The position numbers and the translations under genes are program-made. 64,000 nt of DNA from JBBIOU01 sp037443205 (GTDB taxonomy: Bacteria; Bacteroidota; Bacteroidia; Flavobacteriales_D; UBA2798): contig JBBIOU010000001.1 of NCBI GenBank assembly GCA_037443205.1, positions 62,001-126,000 on the forward strand. Reading direction: 5' to 3'. Positions 17,896-26,186 of the stretch are shown here, piece by piece. The notes beneath the pieces were generated by a model. It saw only the letters and a program-made list of their open reading frames with translations, ran no database searches and was not told where the DNA came from. Within the stretch, counting starts at the first letter, position 1, and each line of letters opens with the position of its first letter.

Positions 17896-18926
17896 ATTTT
17901 ATTGTAAAAATAATGAATAATATTATTGTCATATATTTCGGTTTTATCTGCACTGATATTTAATGCAGGAGCTTTCAGTCCCTTATTAATTATCACGTCT
18001 GTTTTTATAACTCTTATTTCATCCCATAAATTATTTGTAATAAAATTATTTAAAACCCTTGCGCCACCTTCTACAATTACTGATTGTATATTTTTATTAT
18101 ATAAAATCTGAAAAATATCACTCCAATCCGATGTTTTAATATACTCAATATGATTGTTCGTCTCGTTTTTAATGGAATTTATTACTAAAGTTTTTGCTTC
18201 ATCATTAAATATATTAAAATCATCAGGAATACTAAGATGGGTATCTAACACCACTCTAACCGGATTTGATCCCTGAACCAAACGGGCAGTAAGCTTAGGA
18301 TTATCGTTTAGCACCGTATTTTTACCAACTAATATTGCCTGTTCCTGCGAACGCCACACATGGTTAAGTATTTGAGTTTGCGTATTGCTTAAAACATAAC
18401 TGCCTTTTTTACCGTTTCTTTCTATATCTATAAATCCGTCAGCGCTTTCAGCCCATTTTAAAATTACATATGTTTTTTTTTGTGTATGGTATTTTATAAA
18501 TCGTCTGTTTAAAAACTCGGCTTCTTTCTGCATAACACCCAATTGAACTTCTATACCGGCATTTTTAAGTTTTTCTACTCCTTTGCCGGCAACTTTATCA
18601 AACGGGTCTATACAGGCTATAACTACTCTTTTTACTTTATTCTGTATTAATAAATCGGCACAAGGGGGTGTTTTACCATAATGAGCACACGGCTCTAAGT
18701 TAACATATACCGTTGATTTACTCAGTAAAACTTTGTCTTCGTGTTTTATTGAATTAATTGCATTCACTTCGGCATGCAAACTACCATATTCACGGTGATA
18801 GCCCTCGCCTATTATCTTGTTTTCACAAACAATAACACAGCCTACCATGGGGTTAGGATAAGTATTACCCAGAGCATTTTCAGCCAATTGTAAGCAGCGC
18901 TGCATATATGTATCATCCCTATTCAC
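17892..18926 (-). CDS. ribD: Bifunctional riboflavin biosynthesis deaminase/reductase RibD
   Basis: 344 residues. The N-terminal deaminase has the zinc site HAEVNAI and PCAHYGKTPPC; the C-terminal reductase has ILKWAESADGFID and VEGGARVLNNFI. It converts the first pyrimidine intermediate of riboflavin synthesis by deamination and then NADPH-dependent side-chain reduction. The start is a GTG at 18926 (M-NRDDTYMQRCLQLA), supported by alignment of D-x-x-Y-M to other RibD N-termini. A -7 box ends five bases upstream, which implies a leaderless or nearly leaderless mRNA. Divergent from prmC. Confidence 0.94.
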   Translation of the reverse strand: MNRDDTYMQRCLQLAENALGNTYPNPMVGCVIVCENKIIGEGYHREYGSLHAEVNAINSIKHEDKVLLSKSTVYVNLEPCAHYGKTPPCADLLIQNKVKRVVIACIDPFDKVAGKGVEKLKNAGIEVQLGVMQKEAEFLNRRFIKYHTQKKTYVILKWAESADGFIDIERNGKKGSYVLSNTQTQILNHVWRSQEQAILVGKNTVLNDNPKLTARLVQGSNPVRVVLDTHLSIPDDFNIFNDEAKTLVINSIKNETNNHIEYIKTSDWSDIFQILYNKNIQSVIVEGGARVLNNFITNNLWDEIRVIKTDVIINKGLKAPALNISADKTEIYDNNIIHYFYNKI

Positions 18927-18931
18927 TTTGG

Positions 18932-18939
18932 CAAAAATA
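18932..18939 (-). promoter_or_regulatory. -7 promoter box TATTTTTG for ribD
   Basis: Exact TAnnTTTG on the minus strand, five bases from the GTG start codon. Since transcription normally begins about 5-7 bases beyond the box, the mRNA would start at or next to the start codon. I saw no FMN riboswitch: the whole space to prmC is 36 bases. Confidence 0.5.
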
Positions 18940-18962
18940 GTATTTTATAATACTTTAGCGCG

Positions 18963-19829
18963 ATGTATCTAAAAGACAATAAAATAAACGGATTAAAAAA
19001 TCACTTTTTGAACGAACTAAGCAGCATTTATGAAAAGCGTGAAGCTGAAAATATATTTTATATTTTATGCGAAGATTTTTTATCCATTAAACGTAACGAA
19101 TATTTACTTAATAAAGACCAGCGCTTAAGTGAAAGTGATATTTTGCGTTTTCATTATGCATTAAAAGATTTAAAAAATAACAAACCCATACAATATATTA
19201 CCGGAAAAACTATCTTTTATGGTCATCGGTTATTTGTTAACGAGCATGTTTTAATTCCCAGGCCAGAAACTGAAGAACTGGTGTACTACGTTTTACAAAA
19301 AAATAAAAATTCAAAAAAAAATGTATTAGATATTGCCACCGGCAGCGGATGTATTGCCTGTACATTAAAAAAAGAAAATCATTTATTTAATGTTTTTGCA
19401 TCCGACATATCAGAAAATGCTCTTGTGGTAGCAAACAAAAATGCCACATCGCTAAATACAGAAATTACTTTTATAAAAGATGATGTTTTAAATTACAATA
19501 TTCATTCATATCCTCCGCAAATTGATATTATCGTTAGTAATCCGCCTTATGTAACTCAAAAAGAAAAAAAAGATATGCGAAAGAACGTATTGGATTACGA
19601 ACCTCACTTAGCTTTATTTGTAAGCAACGATAATCCATTATATTTTTACGATAAAATTTGCGATTTAGCCAATCATATTTTAACTCTAAACGGAGAATTA
19701 TGGTTTGAGGTGCATGAAAAATATGCCGGTGACATAGCTTTGTTAATGACCAAAAACTCATTTAAAAATATTGAAATTATCAAAGACTTAAACCAAAAGC
19801 CAAGAATAGTTTTCGGTAAAAAAGTATAA
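18963..19829 (+). CDS. prmC: Peptide chain release factor N5-glutamine methyltransferase
   Basis: 288 residues. SAM-dependent methyltransferase that modifies the GGQ glutamine of release factors RF1/RF2. Seen: helical N-terminal domain, YITGKTIFYGHRLFVNEHVLIPRPETEELV (substrate-binding region), glycine motif VLDIATGSGCIACTL and the catalytic NPPY in IVSNPPYVTQKEK. Start ATG at 18963. Divergent from ribD and convergent with the S46 peptidase gene (10-base gap). Confidence 0.95.
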   Translation: MYLKDNKINGLKNHFLNELSSIYEKREAENIFYILCEDFLSIKRNEYLLNKDQRLSESDILRFHYALKDLKNNKPIQYITGKTIFYGHRLFVNEHVLIPRPETEELVYYVLQKNKNSKKNVLDIATGSGCIACTLKKENHLFNVFASDISENALVVANKNATSLNTEITFIKDDVLNYNIHSYPPQIDIIVSNPPYVTQKEKKDMRKNVLDYEPHLALFVSNDNPLYFYDKICDLANHILTLNGELWFEVHEKYAGDIALLMTKNSFKNIEIIKDLNQKPRIVFGKKV

Positions 19830-19839
19830 CATTTTGCAC

Positions 19840-22515
19840 TTAATCACAAAGTTTTTTTCTGAGCCAGTTTTCGCTCTCTCCGCTTAATTTTTCTGCCACC
19901 ATCAAATCAGCACATCCTTCAATACTTTTACCTGACAAATGGTAACACATACCTCTGTTGTAAAAACCTTTAGCATCCTTACTGTTTATTGCTATATAGC
20001 GCGTAAATGTTTTTATTGCTTCATCGTATTTTTTTAATTCTGCCAGACAGGTAGCTTTCGCAAAAAGACTTTGTGCATAATGCGGATTATTTATATCTAC
20101 TTTATCAAATTCTTTTATTGCATCCGCATATCGGTTATATCCTTGTTCTACTTTTCCTAAAATGTAATATGCCGTAGTGTTTTTAGCATTTATTTTTTGT
20201 AGCATCAATGCATCTGTTTTGGCATCATCCCACATTTCATATTCAATATAAAACAAAGCCCGGTTAAGTATGGGCCATTCTTTATCAGGATTTTCGTGTG
20301 CCATTTCGGTGGCTCGTAAAATGCGTTTTTTAATTATTTCTTTTTGTTTTTCTTTGTGTTTTTCGGGCGTAATAATTTCCATTTCGTTTAGTAAATAACC
20401 GGCACCTGCAAATTTATCTATGATAAAGAGAACGTATCTTATATCCACCATAATATTTCTGCATCGGGCAGGATTATACATAATATCACTCATAGTACTC
20501 TCCCAGGTTCTGTCAAAATTTATTCCGATTAAATAACCATAAGCATCCAATGCCGGGCTACCTGAGTTGCCACCGGTTGTTTGATTTGAACCCGTAAAAC
20601 ATACACGCATCTCGTTATTTACTCCATAAATTCCATAATCTTTATTTTTTTCAAGTTCAATTAATTTTTGGGGTAAATCAAATTCTTCATCTCCGGGAAT
20701 ATATTTTTCTAACATCCCCGATAAAGTTGTATAATAGGTATATATAATTCCATCTCGGGGCGAAGAACCTTCGGCTTTGCCGTACGACAATCGCAGGGTG
20801 CTGTTTGCATCATACCAATATGTTTTATCAGGTATTATTTTCATTAACCCTTCCACATATTTTTGCATTAGCGTTTCATTTGTTTTTGTAAAATTCCGAT
20901 AAGGTTCTGAAATATTATTGATAATATGCTTGTTGATTTCATTGTTTAATATATACACCGGATCTCGCGTAATTTTTGAAGCAAATGTTGCCCCCCCTGA
21001 TTGAATAGCCTTGCGTATTTTTTTTTCATCTGTAAAAATTGATTTAGAATATAATTCATTTGCATAAGCCATAAAATTCCCTTTGTATTTCTTATTGATG
21101 GTAACAAAATATTCAGGTATATGTGTTTGCTTTATATTTTTATAACATATTTCAAAAAGTGTATAAAATAATTTTTTATCCGTATCGGTGTTATAATCTT
21201 TATAAAAAGCGTTTATTGTTTTTAATAATTTATCAAGTTCTTCCTTTTCACTTTTATTTTTAGCATACTCTTTTTGGTTGGTTGCAAATGTTTCAAACTT
21301 GCCGCTAAATCGAACGCACTCTGGCCCTGAAAAAATAAACTCACTAAGATACTCATAGGCGAGTAATAGATCTGTATTGTTTTGGTATAAATCTTTAATT
21401 TGACTAAGCAGATTAGCATACTGTGTGTGTGCATCATTTTGGAGAGCAAGTTGAGTGTACTCTTTTTCTAACTCTCTTTTTTTATCAATGGCATTAAATT
21501 GTTTTAAACCTTGTGTTTCTCCAATCCATTTTTTGTATGCATTGCTGATGCGTGCTTGCTTGGCAGAATATTGAATTCTGATTTTATCGCTGCTGCGCAT
21601 ATCTGCGTCAATAATATTTAGGGCAGCTTCGCGCATTTTAATTTTAGCAGGGTTAGCATGATTTACGATAAATTCTACAGCATTAGAAGTCAGGAATTGC
21701 TGTGTACGTCCAGGGAAACCAAAAACCATGGTAAAATCGTTTTCATTTACCCCCAACAATGAGATAGGAAAAGAATAACGAGGTTTATAGGGCACATTAT
21801 CCGGAGAATATTCGGCAGGCTTATTATCCTTATCGGCATAAATTCTGAAAATGCAAAAATCACCTGTATGTCTGGGCCACATCCAATTATCGGTATCGCC
21901 ACCAAACTTACCGATAGAGCCAGGGGGAGCGCCTACCAACCGAACATCTTTAAATGTTTCAGTAATAATTAAAAAATAGCTGTTGCCATAATTAAATGGC
22001 TTTATCTCTGCTTTATAATGTGTCCCTTTTACAGCTTCGCGTTTAAGTGTTTCGATATTTACTAACATTTGTTTGGCATCCTGGCTGATTACTTTTGAGG
22101 TAACATCTTCAATTGAAATTACGAAGGTTGCCGTTAAACCCGGGTTTGGCAATTCTGCTGATCGGCTCATTGCCCAAAAACCGTTTTTCAGATAATCATT
22201 TTCAATACTACTATGCGATTGTATTTGCGAGTATCCGCAATGGTGATTGGTAAACAACAAACCATCGTAGGAAACAACTTCTGCGGTGCAACCTCCGCCA
22301 AAATTTACTACAGCATCTTTTAAGCTCGATTTATTTACGGAGTATATTTCTTCAGCTGTAAGTTTGAGCCCTCTGGTTTGCATGGCGCTTTCATTTAGTT
22401 TCTTCAACAACGAAGGTATCCACATGCCTTCATCGGCTCGCAATGGTAAATAAAAAAATAAAAATACGGGAAGTAACAGTTTATTAATCTTTATGTTATT
22501 TATTTGTATAAACAT
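19840..22515 (-). CDS. S46 family dipeptidyl peptidase (DPP7/DPP11-like) with C-terminal TPR extension
   Basis: 891 residues. S46 enzymes cut dipeptides from oligopeptides in the periplasm and feed amino-acid use in Bacteroidota. Signal peptide about residues 1-27; catalytic His in TNHHCGY (about 90), Asp region in DNWMWPRHTGDFCIFRIY (about 207-224) and Ser in GNSGSPA (about 651). The DKFAGAG segment, near the S1 subsite that separates DPP7 (Gly) from DPP11 (Arg), hints at a DPP7-like pocket, but I cannot align it exactly. Typical S46 proteins are about 700-720 residues; here about 165 extra residues form TPR-like repeats (AYYILGKVEQGYNRYADAIKEF, ATCLAELKKYDEAIKTF, FYNRGMCYHLSGK). It follows the AAA+ gene by 31 bases across a heptamer repeat array. 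Confidence 0.92.
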   Translation of the reverse strand: MFIQINNIKINKLLLPVFLFFYLPLRADEGMWIPSLLKKLNESAMQTRGLKLTAEEIYSVNKSSLKDAVVNFGGGCTAEVVSYDGLLFTNHHCGYSQIQSHSSIENDYLKNGFWAMSRSAELPNPGLTATFVISIEDVTSKVISQDAKQMLVNIETLKREAVKGTHYKAEIKPFNYGNSYFLIITETFKDVRLVGAPPGSIGKFGGDTDNWMWPRHTGDFCIFRIYADKDNKPAEYSPDNVPYKPRYSFPISLLGVNENDFTMVFGFPGRTQQFLTSNAVEFIVNHANPAKIKMREAALNIIDADMRSSDKIRIQYSAKQARISNAYKKWIGETQGLKQFNAIDKKRELEKEYTQLALQNDAHTQYANLLSQIKDLYQNNTDLLLAYEYLSEFIFSGPECVRFSGKFETFATNQKEYAKNKSEKEELDKLLKTINAFYKDYNTDTDKKLFYTLFEICYKNIKQTHIPEYFVTINKKYKGNFMAYANELYSKSIFTDEKKIRKAIQSGGATFASKITRDPVYILNNEINKHIINNISEPYRNFTKTNETLMQKYVEGLMKIIPDKTYWYDANSTLRLSYGKAEGSSPRDGIIYTYYTTLSGMLEKYIPGDEEFDLPQKLIELEKNKDYGIYGVNNEMRVCFTGSNQTTGGNSGSPALDAYGYLIGINFDRTWESTMSDIMYNPARCRNIMVDIRYVLFIIDKFAGAGYLLNEMEIITPEKHKEKQKEIIKKRILRATEMAHENPDKEWPILNRALFYIEYEMWDDAKTDALMLQKINAKNTTAYYILGKVEQGYNRYADAIKEFDKVDINNPHYAQSLFAKATCLAELKKYDEAIKTFTRYIAINSKDAKGFYNRGMCYHLSGKSIEGCADLMVAEKLSGESENWLRKKLCD

Positions 22516-22555
22516 TGGTTATTGGTTAATTGTTATTGGTTATTGGTTATTGATT
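22514..22555. repeat. Heptanucleotide tandem array, six units of ATTGGTT
   Basis: Six consecutive 7-mers: ATTGGTT, ATTGGTT, AATTGTT, ATTGGTT, ATTGGTT, ATTGATT. The array fills the whole 31-base space between the AAA+ stop codon (22547-22549, itself built from the repeat) and the S46 start codon (22513-22515), so the ribosome-binding region of the S46 gene is made of repeat units. Confidence 0.85.
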
Positions 22556-25183
22556 GTCTTTATTGATTTTAAATCCTACCGGATTTACTTGTTGTTTTTT
22601 AGTAGAATACATTTCTGCATTAAATTCTTTAACATCATCCAAAGTAAGTGTCATCATCATTTCCGGGGTACGCTGCGAAGCCTCTAAAGAAGCCATACGC
22701 AGATGTTGATTTTTTACTGCAGCTGCTGCTAATTTTCTTATTTCGCGGGCATTTCCAAAAAATTTATCGCGATGATTGTAAGCTGTTTCAATAATATTAA
22801 ACAGATGTTTTTTAGCGTTATCATCCGGCTGCAGAGCTTCGCTGGCGAGCATATTCAGCATAATTTGCATTAATTCATCGGTGTTATAATCGTGAAAAAC
22901 GAAGGTGCGTTCAAAGCGCGATTTTAATCCCGGATTGGTAGTTAAAAATTCGTTCATGTTATCCGTATATCCTGCTGCTATAACTACAAAGTCATCGCGA
23001 TTATCTTCCATGCGTTTAAGCAAAGTGTTGATAGCTTCCATACCAAAAGCATCGTTGTTTCCTTGATTTAATGCATAGGCTTCGTCTATAAACAATACTC
23101 CTCCCAAAGCCTTATCTACCATGTCGGCTGTTTTAATGGCGGTTTGTCCGCTATATCCTGCTACCAGCGCTTCGCGGTCACACTCTATTAAATGCCCTTT
23201 TTCTATAATACCCAAGGCCCTGAATATTTTGGCAAAAATGCGTGCAACGGTTGTTTTACCGGTTCCGGGGTTACCTACAAAAACACTGTGTAAAACAAAT
23301 TTATTTAATACGTTTTTGCCTATTTCTTTGTAATATTTTACCAGTTTAACCAATTCATTAATTTCTTCTTTAACATTTTGTAGTCCCGTTAAATTGTTTA
23401 ATTCTGCCAAGGCTTCTTTTAATAGTTTATCATCTACCTGTATATCCAGTGTTTTGGCTGTACCCATGCTGAATATTTTTTGTATATCGGGTAAAGTAAT
23501 GGTTGATAGTTCTTCTTCGCTTAGTTGATTAATATTTTCGTTTTGCATTAAACGCAATCCCATATTCATTTTTGCTTCGTCAACAACGCTCATTACAAAT
23601 CGGGCATTGCCAAAGGTTCTGTCTCTATCGCGATAGGCCTGAGTAAATTTGGTAAATAAATATTCGCGTGCATCTTGTTTTAGTTGTAATTTTCTGTTTT
23701 TAAAGCCGAGAAATGCTATTTCCATCATTTCTTCGGGTTGATAGTCTTCAAAATTAAAATAATGGTTAAAGCGCGATTTTAATCCCGGGTTCGATTCTAA
23801 AAATGATTTCATTTCTTGCGGGTATCCGGCAACTACAATTGCAATATTTCCCGCACCATCGCTCATTTCTTTTAAAATGATTTCGATAGCTTCTTTGCCA
23901 AAATCTTTGTTATCATGGTCGTTTCTGTGTAGGGAGTATGCTTCGTCAATAAACAATATACCACCTCTGGCTTGTTCAATGCATTTTTTCGTTTTGGGAG
24001 CCGTTTGGCCGATAAACTCAGCTATCAAATCGCTTCTGTCTACTTCATGCACGTGTCCTTTGGTTAACAAGCCCATCGCTTTATAAATTTTACCCAACTG
24101 TTTGGCAATGGTTGTTTTTCCTGTTCCCGGATTGCCGGTTAGTACGGCATGCAAACTTATTTTTCCACTTTCTTCGAATCCTTTTTCTTGGCGTATTTTT
24201 AAAAATTGTAGATATTTTACATAATCGCGAATTTTTTGTTTTATGTTTTGCATACCTACCAATTCATCCATTTTAGCAAGAAGTTCCTCTAATGTCGCTT
24301 CATCTATATTATTTTTTTCCTCTTGGGGTTGACCGGCAATAAAACCTGCACCGGCTTTGTATAGTTCGGGTATGCCTTCTTCAAAGGTATTGTTTACATT
24401 AAACAAAGCTGTGCCCACCAAATGATCCATAAATACTATTTCTACTCTGTACGCATCATTGTGCCACGTTCCTGCCGCGCTTGAACCCCAGCCGCTGCAT
24501 ATTACTTTTTTATTTTCGTTGAACAAAAACAACTCGCTGGTTGTGCCTTTTAATTGCCCTGCGTCATTGTAAAAATTATAAACTATTTCGCAATACCAGT
24601 TTTTTTCGAGTTTATTATTTAAAGTTACCTCAGCCCATATATATCGGGTTTTATTTCCGTCAAAGGATATAAGGTATTTGCGTTCGTTATTTCTTGGTAA
24701 TTGGTAATCGCCTTCAAAAAATTTGATGCTTTCTATATCAAAAAATGGATTATTAGATGGGCTGACTTCTTTTTCATCCTCTATAAAAAATTTCTGAGAG
24801 GCTATTAACTTGTTATCAATATATGCATGCCATATATATTCGCCTTTATTCCAAAATGCACCCTGAGCGGGATTTCCCCAACCTTCTCTGATAAATGTGA
24901 TATTATCCTCCATACGTATGGGATAATCTTTGTTTATTTCGCATATCTTTTCTTCTTTACCATCAATAACTTTATTGCAAAGTAATTTTATATTGGCCGA
25001 CCAGTTTTCTTCATCAAATAGTTTGTTATAAAATGAAAACTCAACATAAATGTATGACACTTCACATTTGTTAAATACTCTGCGGTATTTTTTCTTACTG
25101 TCACCAAGCCATTCAGTAGAGGCGTAAGTTAAAAGTGATTTGAACTTATATTTTATAAATTTAGAATCTTGTGCTTTGCTCAT
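22547..25183 (-). CDS. Tandem CbbX/SpoVK-like AAA+ ATPase with duplicated beta-rich N-terminal module
   Basis: 878 residues. Two CbbX-type AAA+ domains: Walker A GNPGTGKTT near residues 351 and 639, Walker B FIDEAY near 411 and 701, each with the GLKSRF segment before its sensor region. Residues about 20-275 carry no family I recognise but consist of two similar beta-rich modules: Y-I-Y-V-E...NW...GWG-x-x-A-x-G-x-W...I-D-N-K-L (first) and Y-I-W-A-E...NW...GWG-x-x-A-x-G-x-W...M-D-H-L (second). The AAA+ pair suggests a remodelling machine; the N-terminal modules may bind the client. No secretion signal. Upstream of and co-oriented with the S46 peptidase gene; its stop codon lies in the heptamer array. 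Confidence 0.85.
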   Translation of the reverse strand: MSKAQDSKFIKYKFKSLLTYASTEWLGDSKKKYRRVFNKCEVSYIYVEFSFYNKLFDEENWSANIKLLCNKVIDGKEEKICEINKDYPIRMEDNITFIREGWGNPAQGAFWNKGEYIWHAYIDNKLIASQKFFIEDEKEVSPSNNPFFDIESIKFFEGDYQLPRNNERKYLISFDGNKTRYIWAEVTLNNKLEKNWYCEIVYNFYNDAGQLKGTTSELFLFNENKKVICSGWGSSAAGTWHNDAYRVEIVFMDHLVGTALFNVNNTFEEGIPELYKAGAGFIAGQPQEEKNNIDEATLEELLAKMDELVGMQNIKQKIRDYVKYLQFLKIRQEKGFEESGKISLHAVLTGNPGTGKTTIAKQLGKIYKAMGLLTKGHVHEVDRSDLIAEFIGQTAPKTKKCIEQARGGILFIDEAYSLHRNDHDNKDFGKEAIEIILKEMSDGAGNIAIVVAGYPQEMKSFLESNPGLKSRFNHYFNFEDYQPEEMMEIAFLGFKNRKLQLKQDAREYLFTKFTQAYRDRDRTFGNARFVMSVVDEAKMNMGLRLMQNENINQLSEEELSTITLPDIQKIFSMGTAKTLDIQVDDKLLKEALAELNNLTGLQNVKEEINELVKLVKYYKEIGKNVLNKFVLHSVFVGNPGTGKTTVARIFAKIFRALGIIEKGHLIECDREALVAGYSGQTAIKTADMVDKALGGVLFIDEAYALNQGNNDAFGMEAINTLLKRMEDNRDDFVVIAAGYTDNMNEFLTTNPGLKSRFERTFVFHDYNTDELMQIMLNMLASEALQPDDNAKKHLFNIIETAYNHRDKFFGNAREIRKLAAAAVKNQHLRMASLEASQRTPEMMMTLTLDDVKEFNAEMYSTKKQQVNPVGFKINKDNQ

Positions 25184-25253
25184 AAATAAAATGCTTTAGA
25201 GTAATGCGTAAATATAAATATAATTTTATCTTAGCAACAACAAAAAATAAAAA

Positions 25254-26177
25254 TTACAGTCGACCTAACAGGTATAAAGCCGCTCCTTCTTTCAGGGAAA
25301 AATTGGTATAACTTATTTTTTGTATATTCAATAGTTTAACAATCAGTTGGAGCATACACGAAGATATAACAATCAAATCTCTTCTAAAATCGGGTAATCC
25401 TTTAAGTTTATTACGGTAACGCACATCGCTTTTAATTAGTTGTTGCAATAAATTTTGTAAGTCATTCAGGTTAAAATTGTCGTAATATATATTTTTGGCG
25501 AATAATATTTCATTTTGCCCGGCCAATATATCGGCAAATGTTTCAAAACTGCCGGCAGTGCCTACCAGTAATGCCGGTTTAAACTTTTTACAAGCATCTA
25601 AAAGCTCAGAAATATTATCGGTAATATATTTTTCAATAGCATATATTTGCTGTGGCAGCATAGGGTCAGCGGGTTTAAATAAATCATACAATCTGGTTAT
25701 GCCTAACTGATAACTTTTTTTCCAGTAAACCCTTTGATTGTCGGCTATGATAAATTCGGTGCTTCCACCGCCAATATCCATAATTAAAGACAATTCGTTG
25801 ATTACTCCCGATGCTCTGGCGCCCCAATAGATTAATTCTGCTTCTTTGTTACCGTCAATAATTTCAACTTTTATCCCAAAATTTTCGATTGAATTTTTTA
25901 AGGCTTTGCCGTTTATTGCATCTCGTATAGCCGAAGTTGCAAAGGCATAAGTTATTGAGCAATCATATTTATCGGTGTATTGTTTAAATTGCACAACTGC
26001 CTGTAATGCTCTTTGTATAGCTCCGGCTGAAATTAATTTGTTTTGAAAGCTTCCCGAACCCAATTTAACCGGTATTCTGTCCATAAAAATTCTATGGAGA
26101 CTATTATTAATTTTTTCAGCTATTAATAAATTAAATGTATTGCTACCTAAATCAATTACACCAATTTTTTGTTGCAT
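25254..26177 (-). CDS. Ppx/GppA phosphatase family protein (exopolyphosphatase-like)
   Basis: 307 residues, the short single-core form of the family. It would hydrolyse inorganic polyphosphate or pppGpp. Seen: phosphate-1 motif IGVIDLGSNTFNLLIAE, the central SLIMDIGGGSTEFIIAD (phosphate 2) and PALLVGTAGSFETFA. It begins 9 bases after the alpha-2-macroglobulin gene stop, so the two are probably co-transcribed, though no functional link is known to me. Exact substrate cannot be read from the sequence. Confidence 0.9.
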   Translation of the reverse strand: MQQKIGVIDLGSNTFNLLIAEKINNSLHRIFMDRIPVKLGSGSFQNKLISAGAIQRALQAVVQFKQYTDKYDCSITYAFATSAIRDAINGKALKNSIENFGIKVEIIDGNKEAELIYWGARASGVINELSLIMDIGGGSTEFIIADNQRVYWKKSYQLGITRLYDLFKPADPMLPQQIYAIEKYITDNISELLDACKKFKPALLVGTAGSFETFADILAGQNEILFAKNIYYDNFNLNDLQNLLQQLIKSDVRYRNKLKGLPDFRRDLIVISSCMLQLIVKLLNIQKISYTNFSLKEGAALYLLGRL

Positions 26178-26186
26178 CGGTAAATA

